Source: Methylorubrum suomiense
GTDB taxonomy: Bacteria; Pseudomonadota; Alphaproteobacteria; Rhizobiales; Beijerinckiaceae
Assembly (NCBI RefSeq): GCF_022179765.1
Contig: NZ_BPRE01000015.1
Span: 62,001-126,000 of the forward strand
Reading direction: 5' to 3'
Length of the DNA: 64,000 nucleotides
The notes under the pieces were generated by a model. It had not been told where the DNA came from. It made no database searches and saw only the letters and a list, made by a program, of their open reading frames with translations. Positions 16,935-27,404 of this stretch are shown piece by piece. The stretch's first letter is position 1. Each line of letters begins with the position of its first letter. The translations under genes were made by a program, and so were the position numbers.

Positions 16935-18371
16935 TTATTCCGCCGCGGCCGGTGCCGATGGGCGCAGCCGTTCCATCACCGCGCTGCGCAGCCCGGCGAT
17001 GTCGAGAAGCCAGACCATGGCACCGTAGACGGCGATGCCGGTGGCGATGCAGACCGGCAATGCGATCCAGGGCGCGAGGTTGCGCAGCGGCCAGACCGCG
17101 ACCGTCATGGCCAGCGTCGCGGCGCTCGCCGTCGCGAGATCCCGCCAGGGGAGGGCGATGCGCACAGGTCCGCTCAGGGCCAGGACGGCGAGCAAGCCGA
17201 ATGCCGCGAGGAAGCCCAATGTCTGAGCGACCGCGATGCCGTAGCCGCCGAACGGCCCGGCCAGCGCCAGCAAGGCCAGCGCATTGACCAGCGCGCCGAA
17301 CAGGGCGGCGACGATCACCGGCATGGTCCGGCGACGGATCTGGAAGATCGGGTTCAGGGCGTAGTTCATCGCCGCGAAGGCCACGAGGCCCGGCAGCATC
17401 GGCAGGACATATTCGGAGAAGTGCCCGCGGAAGGCGTGGGGCACGGCAATGGCCTCGATGGCGGGCAGGACTGCCCAGAAGCCGGCGGCGCTCGGCAGGA
17501 TGAGGGCCGCCACCACGGCGAGGTTGCGGGCGACCTGGGCTTCGCCCGCACCGCGTCCGCCTTCCTCCTCGGCCCGCACCGCGATCTGAAACAGCAGCAC
17601 GTCGAGAGCGGCGCCCAGGGTCCCGAAGATGCGGGTGCCGATGTCGGAGGCGAGGGAGAAGTAGCCGGATTCCGAGAAGCCGCCGACCGCCGCGATGGCG
17701 CTGCGATTGGCGAAGGGCAGGAGCTGGTAGACCACGTTGGCGGCAATCAGCGGCAGGCCGTAGCTGATGAAGATGCGCAGCATCTCCCGCATGCGCTCGG
17801 CCTCCGGGCGATGGGGCTGATCGGTGAGGCCGCGATGGATCAGGACGGCGGCCAGGAACTGGCTCACGCCCGCCGCCGCGATCACCGCGGTGGCGTCTCC
17901 GGTTGCCCAAGCGGTGCCGACCATGAGGATCAGGGCGAGCCCACTCTTGACCAGTACCAGCTTGAGATAGAGCCCACCGATGAAGCGGGCGCGGGCCAAC
18001 GTCGTCTGATAATCGAAGAAGCCGATGCCGATCGCGGTCGCCACGGCGACGGCGGCCAGCGTCGCGGGCGGCCCGGCGAAGGGCCGCCCGGCAAGGCAGA
18101 GCAATGCCGCGCCGAGAAGGCAAAGGGCCGTCGTCGCGTAGGCACGGTCGAGCATGGCCCGGATCCAAGGCTCCTCGCCCCGGACCCGCTCGGAGTAGAA
18201 CCGCGTCGCCGACAACCGCAGCCACTCGAAGAACAGGGTCGTGAGCACCACCGAGCCGGCGATGCCGAGGGCGAAGCGGCCGAAATCGGCCGGCCCGAGA
18301 ATGTCCGCGAGGAGCAGACCGAGGGTGAGGTTCAGAGCCGCGTTGACGACGTAGGCTGCAATGACGGCCAT
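16935..18371 (-). CDS. Polysaccharide/lipopolysaccharide flippase (Wzx/MATE-like, oligosaccharide exporter)
   Basis: A 478-residue polytopic membrane protein with about 12-14 hydrophobic helices and no large soluble domain. The N-terminal helix pair (NAALNLTLGLLLADILGPADFGRFALG) carries the GPxDFGxFAL pattern typical of O-antigen flippases of the PST family. Later segments such as FSESGYFSLASDIGTRIFGTLG also fit. It would move undecaprenyl-linked oligosaccharide across the inner membrane. It lies 75 bases downstream of a GT4 glycosyltransferase on the same strand, the usual pairing in surface polysaccharide loci. The glycan itself cannot be told from sequence. Confidence 0.85.
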   Translation of the reverse strand: MAVIAAYVVNAALNLTLGLLLADILGPADFGRFALGIAGSVVLTTLFFEWLRLSATRFYSERVRGEEPWIRAMLDRAYATTALCLLGAALLCLAGRPFAGPPATLAAVAVATAIGIGFFDYQTTLARARFIGGLYLKLVLVKSGLALILMVGTAWATGDATAVIAAAGVSQFLAAVLIHRGLTDQPHRPEAERMREMLRIFISYGLPLIAANVVYQLLPFANRSAIAAVGGFSESGYFSLASDIGTRIFGTLGAALDVLLFQIAVRAEEEGGRGAGEAQVARNLAVVAALILPSAAGFWAVLPAIEAIAVPHAFRGHFSEYVLPMLPGLVAFAAMNYALNPIFQIRRRTMPVIVAALFGALVNALALLALAGPFGGYGIAVAQTLGFLAAFGLLAVLALSGPVRIALPWRDLATASAATLAMTVAVWPLRNLAPWIALPVCIATGIAVYGAMVWLLDIAGLRSAVMERLRPSAPAAAE

Positions 18372-18446
18372 GGATTGAGAAAGTCGGCTCTTCGGCGTTG
18401 CCCGGGGGCTCGATCGGGGAACGTCTGATGCAGGGATGAGACGATT

Positions 18447-19733
18447 TTACGTCGAGGCGGCGTTGCGCAAGGCGGCCGATGCAGGCCGGCTGCCGATTCC
18501 GAGAGTGGCCGACCGGAGGGCGACGTCGCGGTAGATGCGCTCCAACCGGTCGAGATGGCGGTCCAGGGTGAGCGGATCGGCCCAGAACGCGTCATAGGCC
18601 GCCCGGCTCATGCGGCGCGCGGTGTCGTCGTCGGAGAGGCGGGTCATCGCAGCCGCGAGGGAGGTGGGATCGCCCGAGCGGAACCATACACCGCTGACCC
18701 CGTCCCGCACCGCTTCGCGGCCGGCGCAGAGGTCGCTGACGATCACCGGCGTGCCGAGCGCCAGGGACTCGAGCACCGTGAGCGGCTGGCCTTCGTACCA
18801 GACGGAGGGGAAGACCAGGGCGCGTGCGGCCCGAAGCTGCTGCTTCACGCCGTCGGGATCGTGCCAGCCGAGGAAGGCGGCCTCCGGGAAAGCGGCTTCG
18901 AGTTCCGCCCGCTGCGGCCCGTCGCCGACGAAGATCGCCTGCTGACCGGAGAGCCGCGCGGCTTCGGCGAACAATCCGGCGCCCTTCTCCGCCGAGAGGC
19001 GTCCGACGAAGACGAAGCCGCCCGGGGGCGTCTCGTCCGTGGTGCTATCCTTATGCCCGAGGGGTACGGCGTCGATCGGGTTGGCGACGTCGTACCAGTT
19101 CGTGTCCGCGGGCAGGTGCGGGGCCAGAACCTCGCGCTGCAGGCGGCTGATGGTGATCACCGCGGACAGATTGTCGATCATGCCGGTGTGGCGCATGAGC
19201 ACGTGACGGCCGACCCGCATCAGCTTGCGGGCGTAGCCACGGGAATCGCAGTTGTGACCGATGCAGGCCATCGAGACGGGCGACCGGTGGCAGGCGGCGG
19301 AGACGGGGTAATCGTAGAATCCGCCATTCGGGCAGGCGAGATAATATTCGTGCATCGTGAAGACGATGGGCGCGCGGCTCGCCGCGAGGACCGGTCCGAT
19401 CGAGGGCGAGAGTGCCTTGGCCCAGGCATGCACGTGGATGACGGTGTCGTCCGGATCGTGGCGGGCGAGCAGCGTGCCGAGTGCGGCGGCGGCCTTCTGA
19501 TTCCACAGCCACTGCACCCCGAACCGGGCCAGGGAGGACGTGGTCGTCACGTCCACCTGATCGAGCAGGATCGTCGCGATACCGGCCGATTCTAGCCGCG
19601 GATCCGCCGGCCCGACGGCGGCGAAGAAGGTTACTGCATGCCCGCGGGCCGCGAGCCCGAGCGCACTCTCGATCGCGACCTTGGCCTGTCCGCCGTTGAT
19701 ATGGGCGTGATCCGCCACCACGATGATCGGCAT
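18447..19733 (-). CDS. Family 4 glycosyltransferase
   Basis: A 428-residue GT-B fold glycosyltransferase. The N-terminal acceptor domain has HINGGQAKVAIESALGLAARGH. The middle has TMHEYYLACPNGGFYDY and several cysteines (AACHRSPVSMACIGHNCDSRGYA), often seen in this subfamily. The donor domain has FVFVGRLSAEKGAGLF, AIFVGDGPQRAELE, VFPSVWYEGQPLTVLESLALGTPVIVSD and AGREAV; the E-x7-E motif that binds the nucleotide-sugar phosphate is present. It probably builds the glycan exported by the downstream flippase. Donor and acceptor are unknown. Confidence 0.88.
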   Translation of the reverse strand: MPIIVVADHAHINGGQAKVAIESALGLAARGHAVTFFAAVGPADPRLESAGIATILLDQVDVTTTSSLARFGVQWLWNQKAAAALGTLLARHDPDDTVIHVHAWAKALSPSIGPVLAASRAPIVFTMHEYYLACPNGGFYDYPVSAACHRSPVSMACIGHNCDSRGYARKLMRVGRHVLMRHTGMIDNLSAVITISRLQREVLAPHLPADTNWYDVANPIDAVPLGHKDSTTDETPPGGFVFVGRLSAEKGAGLFAEAARLSGQQAIFVGDGPQRAELEAAFPEAAFLGWHDPDGVKQQLRAARALVFPSVWYEGQPLTVLESLALGTPVIVSDLCAGREAVRDGVSGVWFRSGDPTSLAAAMTRLSDDDTARRMSRAAYDAFWADPLTLDRHLDRLERIYRDVALRSATLGIGSRPASAALRNAAST

Positions 19734-20143
19734 GGCGGTCCGCCTATTTGCGCACGATGACGTAGGCGAAGCTCTTGTCTGCGACCGATTTCAGTCCACG
19801 CGGTTCGGCCAGTTTGGAAGCTTGAGCGAATTCATAATTGTGGCGGACGTTCATCGGGCAAACCCCAATCGTGCGGCTGCCGTCGACGATGGGGTCGTGC
19901 GATTTCGAAACGATTAAGCGGCGTTTACGCAGTGTCCGAGGCGCGCGGGTCTCGCTTCGGATGCTGTCCAAGAGATTAAATGTCGGTCTCGAAACGGCGC
20001 ATCCACCCATCACTTGCGACTTAGGGGCTCGCGGAAGCGGGCCCCGAAGAAAGCCTTCCATCGTCTCGCGTTCGAGACCGGCATCCTTCGAGGCTGTGTC
20101 GCAGCACTTCAGAGCAAGGGCATCGGGCGGGATCGGCCGGTGA
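19734..20143. other. Low-GC intergenic stretch with a possible gene remnant on the minus strand
   Basis: About 410 bases, more AT-rich than its surroundings. A minus-strand frame ending at 19744 closes with MNVRHNYEFAQASKLAEPRG and then KSVADKSFAYVIVRK, which reads like the true C-terminus of an enzyme. The upstream part does not, and no good start or ribosome site is visible. It may be the tail of a decayed gene from the polysaccharide locus. Nothing else was recognised. Confidence 0.3.
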
Positions 20144-21148
20144 TCACAACCATCCCTTCGACTTGAAATACAGCAGCGGCACGATCGCCGAGATCGCGAT
20201 CAGCGCAAGGCCGTAGGGATAGCCATAGACCCAGTCGAGTTCGGGCATGTGCTTGAAATTCATGCCGTACATCGAGGCGACCAGCGTCGGCGGTACGCCG
20301 ACCACGGACACGACGGTCAGGATCCGGAAGGCGTTGTTCTGCTCGACGTTGATGAGGCCCAGCGTTGCGTCGAGCAGGAATTGCAGCGTCTCCGACAGCC
20401 GCGTCTCGAACTCGTCGAGCGAGGCGATGTCCCGCGCCAGCGTCTCGAACCGGGGCGCGTCGCCCTCGTCGAGATGTTGCCCGCACTCGCCCTTGGCGAA
20501 GGCGACGATGCGCTCCAGGCCCAGCAGGCTGGCGCGGACCTTCGACAGCGACTTGCCATGACGCCCGACGGTGCGGAGCAGGCGGCGCAGGGCGAGGTCG
20601 CGCCGCTTCGGTGCCGAGGTGTCCCCCTTGCGGGCTCCGGGCCGGGCGCTGGCATCGAAGTCGAAGATGCGGGTCGAGAGATTGTCGAGGTCGGCGGACA
20701 TCTCCTCCAACAGGTCGGCCAGGTTATCGACCAACTCCTCGACCACGAGAAGGAACATCCGGGCGCCGGTGCTGCCGTCGCCGCCTTCCTCGTCCACCCG
20801 TTTGCGCACCGCCGCGAAGGCCCGCATGTCGTGGTAGCGTACCGTCACGAGATGGTTCTTGTTCAGGAGGAAACCGAGCGGTTTCAGGCTGAAATCGGAC
20901 CGGTCGAAGGTCACCATGGGCGTCGACAGGGAGATCCCATCCCGGCTGCGGCGGAGGCGGCTCGACAGCTCGACTTCGCTCAGCGCGGCCCGCGAGGGCA
21001 CCCGGATACCGGTCTTCTCCTCGACCCGGCGCGCCTCTTCGGCGGTCGGATCGACCAAGTCGATCCACACGGCGTGAGCGGGCAGCGCCGCGCCGCCATC
21101 CAGGCCACTCACATCGACCGCCCCCTGCGGGCCGTGGAGATTGATCAT
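20144..21148 (-). CDS. corA: CorA-family magnesium/divalent cation transporter
   Basis: A 334-residue member of the CorA/ZntB family. A long cytoplasmic domain leads to a helical stalk (LARDIASLDEFETRLSETLQFLLDATLGLINVEQN). Two C-terminal transmembrane helices follow: ILTVVSVVGVPPTLVASMYGMNF and GLALIAISAIVPLLYF. The periplasmic loop has the GMN signature (YGMNFKHMPELDW), the CorA selectivity filter. It is divergent from groESL, with about 215 bases between them. Transport of Mg2+ is the likeliest role; Co2+, Ni2+ or Zn2+ cannot be excluded. Confidence 0.9.
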   Translation of the reverse strand: MINLHGPQGAVDVSGLDGGAALPAHAVWIDLVDPTAEEARRVEEKTGIRVPSRAALSEVELSSRLRRSRDGISLSTPMVTFDRSDFSLKPLGFLLNKNHLVTVRYHDMRAFAAVRKRVDEEGGDGSTGARMFLLVVEELVDNLADLLEEMSADLDNLSTRIFDFDASARPGARKGDTSAPKRRDLALRRLLRTVGRHGKSLSKVRASLLGLERIVAFAKGECGQHLDEGDAPRFETLARDIASLDEFETRLSETLQFLLDATLGLINVEQNNAFRILTVVSVVGVPPTLVASMYGMNFKHMPELDWVYGYPYGLALIAISAIVPLLYFKSKGWL

Positions 21149-21223
21149 CGGGAGAGGTGTCTTCGAAACGGGTTATTCGGAGAAGGATCGGGCGCCGAAG
21201 CGTCACCGCAAGAGATGCGGCGT

Positions 21224-21251
21224 CTTGACTCGCAAAATCCGCGCGCCTATC
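21224..21251 (+). promoter_or_regulatory. Predicted heat-shock-type promoter of groESL
   Basis: CTTGAC at 21224-21229 and CCTATC at 21246-21251 are separated by 16 bases, close to the alphaproteobacterial RpoH consensus (CTTG near -35, CYTAT near -10). It lies just upstream of the CIRCE element and is correctly oriented for groES. Prediction by eye. Confidence 0.6.
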
Positions 21252-21263
21252 TCGCAGCCGTCG

Positions 21264-21290
21264 TTAGCACTCGCATCACGTGAGTGCTAA
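21264..21290. promoter_or_regulatory. CIRCE operator (HrcA binding site) upstream of groES
   Basis: A perfect TTAGCACTC - 9 bases - GAGTGCTAA inverted repeat (21264-21272 and 21282-21290). This is the consensus CIRCE element bound by the HrcA repressor. It sits 12 bases downstream of the predicted -10 and 72 bases before the groES ATG, as in other alphaproteobacteria. Confidence 0.95.
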
Positions 21291-21362
21291 CAGCCAGGGT
21301 AGGCGTGGCCGCCTTCCGGCCGCATCAAGACCAACCGCCATTCCGAAGCAAGAGGGCAGCTC

Positions 21363-21653
21363 ATGAAGTTCCGTCCGCTGCACGACCGCGTCGTCGTCCG
21401 TCGCATCGAGAGCGAAGAGAAGACGAAGGGCGGCATCATCATCCCGGATACCGCCAAGGAGAAGCCGCAAGAGGGCGAGATCGTCGCCGTCGGTTCGGGC
21501 GCCCGTGACGAGCAGGGCCGTGTCAACGCCCTCGACGTCAAGGTCGGCGACCGCGTTCTGTTCGGCAAGTGGTCGGGCACCGAGGTCAAGATCGACGGCC
21601 AGGATCTCCTCATCATGAAGGAATCCGACATCATGGGCGTCGTCGCCGTCTAA
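21363..21653 (+). CDS. groES: Co-chaperonin GroES (Hsp10)
   Basis: A 96-residue lid of the GroEL chaperonin. FRPLHDRVVVRRIESEEKTKGGIIIPDTAKEKPQEGEIVAVGSG contains the mobile loop (KTKGGIIIPD) that docks on GroEL. VGDRVLFGKWSGTEVKIDGQDLLIMKESDIMG is the usual C-terminal half. It is followed after 95 bases by groEL. CIRCE and a heat-shock-type promoter lie upstream, so it is probably under dual HrcA/RpoH control. Confidence 0.98.
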   Translation: MKFRPLHDRVVVRRIESEEKTKGGIIIPDTAKEKPQEGEIVAVGSGARDEQGRVNALDVKVGDRVLFGKWSGTEVKIDGQDLLIMKESDIMGVVAV

Positions 21654-21748
21654 GGCCGGCCGACACGTTTCACCGCCCTTCGAGGCCGCCCGTGCCCGTG
21701 CACTCGGCAGGCTTCGGGGCTTCTTTCCGACATTCGAGGTAGACTCAC

Positions 21749-23392
<1,644 letters not shown>

Positions 23393-23420
23393 GTTCAGAG
23401 CCTCCGCAGAAGACGAGGAA

Positions 23421-23448
23421 GGGGGTCGCCGAGAGGCGGCCCCTTTTT
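23421..23448 (+). terminator. Rho-independent terminator of groESL
   Basis: GGGGTCGCC / GGCGGCCCC stem with one G-T wobble and a GAGA loop, directly followed by TTTTT, about 30 bases after the groEL stop. Confidence 0.85.
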
Positions 23449-23605
23449 CATTCATCTATGGCCGTGTCCCGGCGGCACGGTCAGACGCTTGGACCGGGCA
23501 GCCGATCCTGATGGGGCGCACCACTGCGCCAGGCCCGCCACCGTTGCAGCTCCACGCGAGGATGCGACGGCCACGCCGCGATCGCCCCTCCTCTCAGGGC
23601 CGTTC

Positions 23606-25237
23606 TCAGAATAGCTTGGAGAACAGGACGTAGAGGGTGCCGGCCAGCACCATCGCCACGGGCAGCGTCAACAGCCAAGCCATGGCCAGCGCCCGCAGGG
23701 TGCCGAACTGCAGGCCGGAGCGATTGGCCACCATGGTGCCGGCGACGCCCGATGACAGCACATGGGTGGTCGAGACCGGAAGGCCGTAGAGGTCCGCCGC
23801 CGCGATGGTCGTGGCGGCGACGAGTTCGGCGGAAGCGCCCTGCGCGTAGGTCAGGTGCGTCTTGCCGATCCGCTCGCCGACGGTGACCACGATGCGCTTC
23901 CAGCCCACCATGGTCCCGAGGCCGAGGGCGACGGCGACGGCAACCTTGACCCAAATCGGGATGAACCGCGTCGCCTCGTCGAGGCTGCCCTTATAGGCCT
24001 TGAGCGTGTCGGCCTCGGTGGGCGACAGCGCGCTCTCCTTGTCCTTCATCAGGAAGCGGATCGCCTCTGAGGCGAGATACATGTCGTTGCGGGTGTTGCC
24101 GACCGCCTCTGCCGGAACCTGTGCGAGACTGCCGTAGCGCTCGACCGCCTCGCCGATTTGCCGGATCATCACCGAGAGCGCCGGGTAGGTCCCGGAATCG
24201 ACCTTCTGGGCCGCGACGTAGGCAGTGACCGCGGGGCGCGGATCGCCGATGATGTCGTAGCCGGCCGCTTTCCCGGCCACCACCGCGGAGGCAGCTTGCG
24301 AGGTCTGGCGGAACTGCGACACCGATGATTCCGGCAGGGCACGGTTGAGGGCGTAGGCGGTCGGGACCGTGCCGATCAGGATCAGCATGATCAATCCCAT
24401 GCCCTTCTGCCCGTCATTGGAACCGTGGGCGAAGGACACGCCGGTGCAGGTCGCGATCAGCAGGCCGCGGATCCAGAGCGGTGGCGGAGCTTTGGCATCG
24501 GGCTCGGCATAGAGCGCGGGATTGCGCACGAGGACGCGCAGGGTCAGCAACAGCCCCCCCGCCGCGACGAACCCGATGAGCGGCGAGAGCAGCAGCGACC
24601 AGCAAATCTCGGTCGCTTTCGACCAATCGACGCCCGAGGTGCCGGAGCGACCATGCATCAGCGCATTGGCCACGCCGACGCCGATGATCGATCCGATCAG
24701 CGTGTGCGACGAGGAAGCCGGCAGGCCGAGGAACCACGTTCCGAGGTTCCAGAGGATCGCGGCGATCAGCAGCGCGAACACCATGGCGAAGCCCGCGCCT
24801 GAACCGACCTGGAGGATCAATTCCACAGGAAGCAGAGAGACGATGCCGAAGGCGACGGCCCCGGAGGAAAGCAGGACGCCGAGAAAGTTGAAGAAGCCGG
24901 ACCAGATCACGGCCACGCTCGGCGGCAGAGCATGCGTGTAGATCACGGTCGCGACGGCGTTGGCGGTGTCGTGAAAACCGTTCACGAATTCGAAGCCCAG
25001 GGCGATGGTCAGGGCCACGAAGAGCAGAATGTACGGGAGGTACGTCGTGACGCGGGCGCCGGTGGCCTCGACATCCTCGTGAATGCTGAAGGCGACATAG
25101 GCCAGAGCCGCCACCAAGGCTGCCACGATGGCGATCAGGAGGAGAGGGGAGTGGCCTCTGTCGAGATCGGGCCGGCCGCGGCGTTCCGCAGCGGGTGCGA
25201 TGACATCGCTCACACCCTGCACAGACGATCCCGCCAT
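23606..25237 (-). CDS. pit: Low-affinity inorganic phosphate transporter, Pit family
   Basis: A 543-residue polytopic membrane protein. The two Pit repeats are present: GFEFVNGFHDTANAVATVIYT in the N-terminal half and GVSFAHGSNDGQKGMGL in the C-terminal half. GLPASSSHTLIGSIIGVG and GLPVSTTHVLSSGVAGTM are the matching S-T-H motifs. Between the halves is an extended soluble segment of about 130 residues (ALNRALPESSV to RFIPIWVKV), longer than in minimal Pit proteins and rich in charged helices. AGGAG 8 bases before ATG 25237 decides the start over a GTG 9 bases earlier. It probably imports metal-phosphate with protons. Confidence 0.9.
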   Translation of the reverse strand: MAGSSVQGVSDVIAPAAERRGRPDLDRGHSPLLLIAIVAALVAALAYVAFSIHEDVEATGARVTTYLPYILLFVALTIALGFEFVNGFHDTANAVATVIYTHALPPSVAVIWSGFFNFLGVLLSSGAVAFGIVSLLPVELILQVGSGAGFAMVFALLIAAILWNLGTWFLGLPASSSHTLIGSIIGVGVANALMHGRSGTSGVDWSKATEICWSLLLSPLIGFVAAGGLLLTLRVLVRNPALYAEPDAKAPPPLWIRGLLIATCTGVSFAHGSNDGQKGMGLIMLILIGTVPTAYALNRALPESSVSQFRQTSQAASAVVAGKAAGYDIIGDPRPAVTAYVAAQKVDSGTYPALSVMIRQIGEAVERYGSLAQVPAEAVGNTRNDMYLASEAIRFLMKDKESALSPTEADTLKAYKGSLDEATRFIPIWVKVAVAVALGLGTMVGWKRIVVTVGERIGKTHLTYAQGASAELVAATTIAAADLYGLPVSTTHVLSSGVAGTMVANRSGLQFGTLRALAMAWLLTLPVAMVLAGTLYVLFSKLF

Positions 25238-25339
25238 GCTGATCACTCCTGCGCGCGGATTAAGATCCTTCTCCGCACGTAGGCAGCCTCGCCCGCACTC
25301 CGCGACACTCTGATGACATCAGAGGCTGCGCGAGCGGAT

Positions 25340-25555
25340 TCAGAAGTCCGATGCCAGACCTTTCACTTCCCAATCCGTGTAGCGAACCGGCTCAAGACCG
25401 CCGCGACCGAGCCGCTCCGGGCGCTCGGAGATTTGCGAGGCACGGGCGTCGATGGCGGCGCGGCGCTCGGCGGCCTCGGCAAGAGCCCGCTGCGCGGCGG
25501 GGCTGAGCGGTCGGGCTTCCCGGTTCTCTCCGTCCTTCGTCGCGTCGTCGCTCAT
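25340..25555 (-). CDS. DUF1674 protein, SDHAF4-type succinate dehydrogenase assembly factor
   Basis: A 71-residue protein with the DUF1674 signature at its C-terminus: GRGGLEPVRYTDWEVKGLASDF, matching the GPEPTRYGDWEKKGxxxDF pattern of SDHAF4/Sdh8. The N-terminal half is a charged Ala/Arg/Glu-rich helix (AAQRALAEAAERRAAIDARA). In mitochondria SDHAF4 protects the flavinylated SdhA before assembly; the same role is inferred here. It is divergent from rsmB, and starts at ATG 25555. Confidence 0.88.
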   Translation of the reverse strand: MSDDATKDGENREARPLSPAAQRALAEAAERRAAIDARASQISERPERLGRGGLEPVRYTDWEVKGLASDF

Positions 25556-25641
25556 GCCTGTTTCCCTCGATCGGCTTGCATCGCTGGCTCTCAGATGGGA
25601 GTGCGTCGGGTTCGGGGCGAGTCCCGTCCCCTGTTTCCGTC

Positions 25642-27024
25642 ATGAGAACGGCCGAGAGCGTGGCATCCACACCGAACCGCCGCAACCCGCCCCCGATCGA
25701 TCCGAACGTCCCGGGCCTCGCAGCACGGCGCGTGGCCGCCAACGCGGTCGCGACGCTGCTCGGACCGAGTCGTGGCCTGGCTCTCGACGACGCGCTCGCC
25801 CAAGCCGGTCGGGGCGAGAGCCTGGAACCGGGTGATGCCGCCCTGGCCCGTGCCATCGCCACCGCGAGCTTTCGCCGCCTCGGCTTCCTCAGAGCCGCTT
25901 TGGCCGAACGTCTGCGCGATGGGCTCCCCGAGGACAGGCCGCACCTCCTCGCACTCCTGGTCACCGGGGCTGCGCAGATCCTCGACCTCGCCGTGGCCGA
26001 CCATGCCGCCGTCGATCTCGCGGTCCGACTCACCAAGGCCGACCCGCAGCTGCAGCATCTCGCGCCGCTGGTGAATGCGATACTCCGGCGGATCGGCCGC
26101 GAGCGCGATGCGATCCGGGCCGCCGAAACCGATCCCCTTGCCGTGAACACGCCGGAATGGCTCGCGAGACGCTGGGCCGCCGCCTATGGCGAGGAGACCG
26201 CCCGCGGCATCGCTGCCGCGCATCTCGAAGGCGCGGCTCTCGACGTGACCTTACGCGATGCACCGGAAGCCTGGGCCGAGCGCCTCGGCGGACGCCTGCT
26301 TGATCTCGGATCGCTCCGCCTCTCCGGGCGGGAAGCCGTGGCCGACCTGTCCGGCTACGCCGACGGTGCTTGGTGGGTACAGGATGCCGCCGCTGCCTTG
26401 CCCGTCCGTCTCATGGCGCCGCGTCCGGACGAGCGGGTTGCCGATCTCTGCGCCGCCCCCGGTGGCAAGACCGCTCAGATTGCCGCGGCGGGTGCCCGCG
26501 TGACGGCCGTCGATCGCTCCGCCGCGCGATTGGAGCGCCTGCAACGCAACCTCGCCCGCCTGAACTTGACGGCCGACGTGGTGACGGCGGATGCCCTCAA
26601 TCTCTCGGAAGAGACGCCCTTCGACGCCGTGCTGCTCGATGCACCCTGTTCGGCCACCGGCACGATCCGCCGGCATCCCGACGTCGCCTGGACCAAGAGC
26701 GAGGCCGATATCGGTCGCCTCGTCGGCCTGCAACGCCGCCTGCTCGACAAGGCGGCCCGGTTGACGGCACCCGGCGGGCGGCTCGTCTACTGCACCTGTT
26801 CCCTGGAAGTCGAGGAGGGGCGCGACCAGGTCGCCGCGTTCCTCGCTCGCCATACGACATTCGAACGTGTGCCGATCACCGCGGATCAAGTCGGCGGCCA
26901 TGCGGAGCTGATCGACGGGAACGGCGACCTGCGCACTCTGCCCTGCCATCTCGACGGAGGATCCGGCCGGGGAGGGGGCCTCGATGGATTCTTCGCGAGT
27001 GTGCTGCGCCGAAGCGGCGGTTGA
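25642..27024 (+). CDS. rsmB: RsmB-type 16S rRNA (cytosine-C5) methyltransferase
   Basis: A 460-residue RNA m5C methyltransferase. The N-terminal 150 residues are a NusB-like helical RNA-binding domain (RRVAANAVATLLG, LLALLVTGAAQILDLAVADHAAV, LAPLVNAILRRI). The catalytic domain has motif I DLCAAPGGKTAQIA, VTAVDRSAARLERL, LLDAPCSATGTIRRHPDV (motif IV Cys) and RLVYCTCSLEVEEGRDQV (motif VI catalytic Cys). It presumably methylates C967 of 16S rRNA. ATG 25642 is chosen; open frame upstream is not conserved in pattern. Confidence 0.93.
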   Translation: MRTAESVASTPNRRNPPPIDPNVPGLAARRVAANAVATLLGPSRGLALDDALAQAGRGESLEPGDAALARAIATASFRRLGFLRAALAERLRDGLPEDRPHLLALLVTGAAQILDLAVADHAAVDLAVRLTKADPQLQHLAPLVNAILRRIGRERDAIRAAETDPLAVNTPEWLARRWAAAYGEETARGIAAAHLEGAALDVTLRDAPEAWAERLGGRLLDLGSLRLSGREAVADLSGYADGAWWVQDAAAALPVRLMAPRPDERVADLCAAPGGKTAQIAAAGARVTAVDRSAARLERLQRNLARLNLTADVVTADALNLSEETPFDAVLLDAPCSATGTIRRHPDVAWTKSEADIGRLVGLQRRLLDKAARLTAPGGRLVYCTCSLEVEEGRDQVAAFLARHTTFERVPITADQVGGHAELIDGNGDLRTLPCHLDGGSGRGGGLDGFFASVLRRSGG

Positions 27025-27155
27025 AAAGCATCCGATGAAGCGGAAACTCGTTCGGCGACGAACCCGCCGCCGAATAGACGGTAGTGGGTCAGTTTGAAAT
27101 TTGTTCCGATTGACCCGGCCTTGGTCCAGGCGGGTGAGCGTGGCATGGTCCGCCA

Positions 27156-27404
27156 ATGAGCACTGGACCCATGGACAAGTGCGAGGCCGAGCTTGAGGGC
27201 GGGTGGACCGTCATCGGGATCAAAGACGCGCTCGGCAAACACAAGGGCGTTCGCTTCCGCTGCTGGTCCTGCCGCGGGCAGGTGGCAGCGAACCGGGACT
27301 ATAGCGACGGCGCGCGCGCGCACTTCGCGCATCGAAAAGCCTTTCCGGCCTGCAAAAAGGTTCCTGGTGGCGCTCAGTTCCTTCACCCTGAGGCCATCTC
27401 TTGA
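27156..27404 (+). CDS. Small zinc-motif protein, CoiA-like fragment or stand-alone (82 aa)
   Basis: An 82-residue protein. The central part RFRCWSCRGQVAANRDYSDG then ARAHFAHRKAFPACKK has a CxxC pair, an HFAH motif and a further Cys. This resembles the zinc-binding part of competence-protein CoiA-like nucleases (CPxCGxPV ... HFAH). The catalytic nuclease region of CoiA is absent, so it may be a stand-alone zinc domain. It sits in a patch of IS relics. It was preserved as an open frame with a normal ATG. The relation to CoiA is my pattern reading only. Confidence 0.5.
   Translation: MSTGPMDKCEAELEGGWTVIGIKDALGKHKGVRFRCWSCRGQVAANRDYSDGARAHFAHRKAFPACKKVPGGAQFLHPEAIS

Noticed and set aside
16438..18225. 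A 595-codon frame overlapping glcE and the flippase gene
   Set aside because: Arg/Gly/Ala-rich without a pattern, and it crosses two well-supported genes in other frames.
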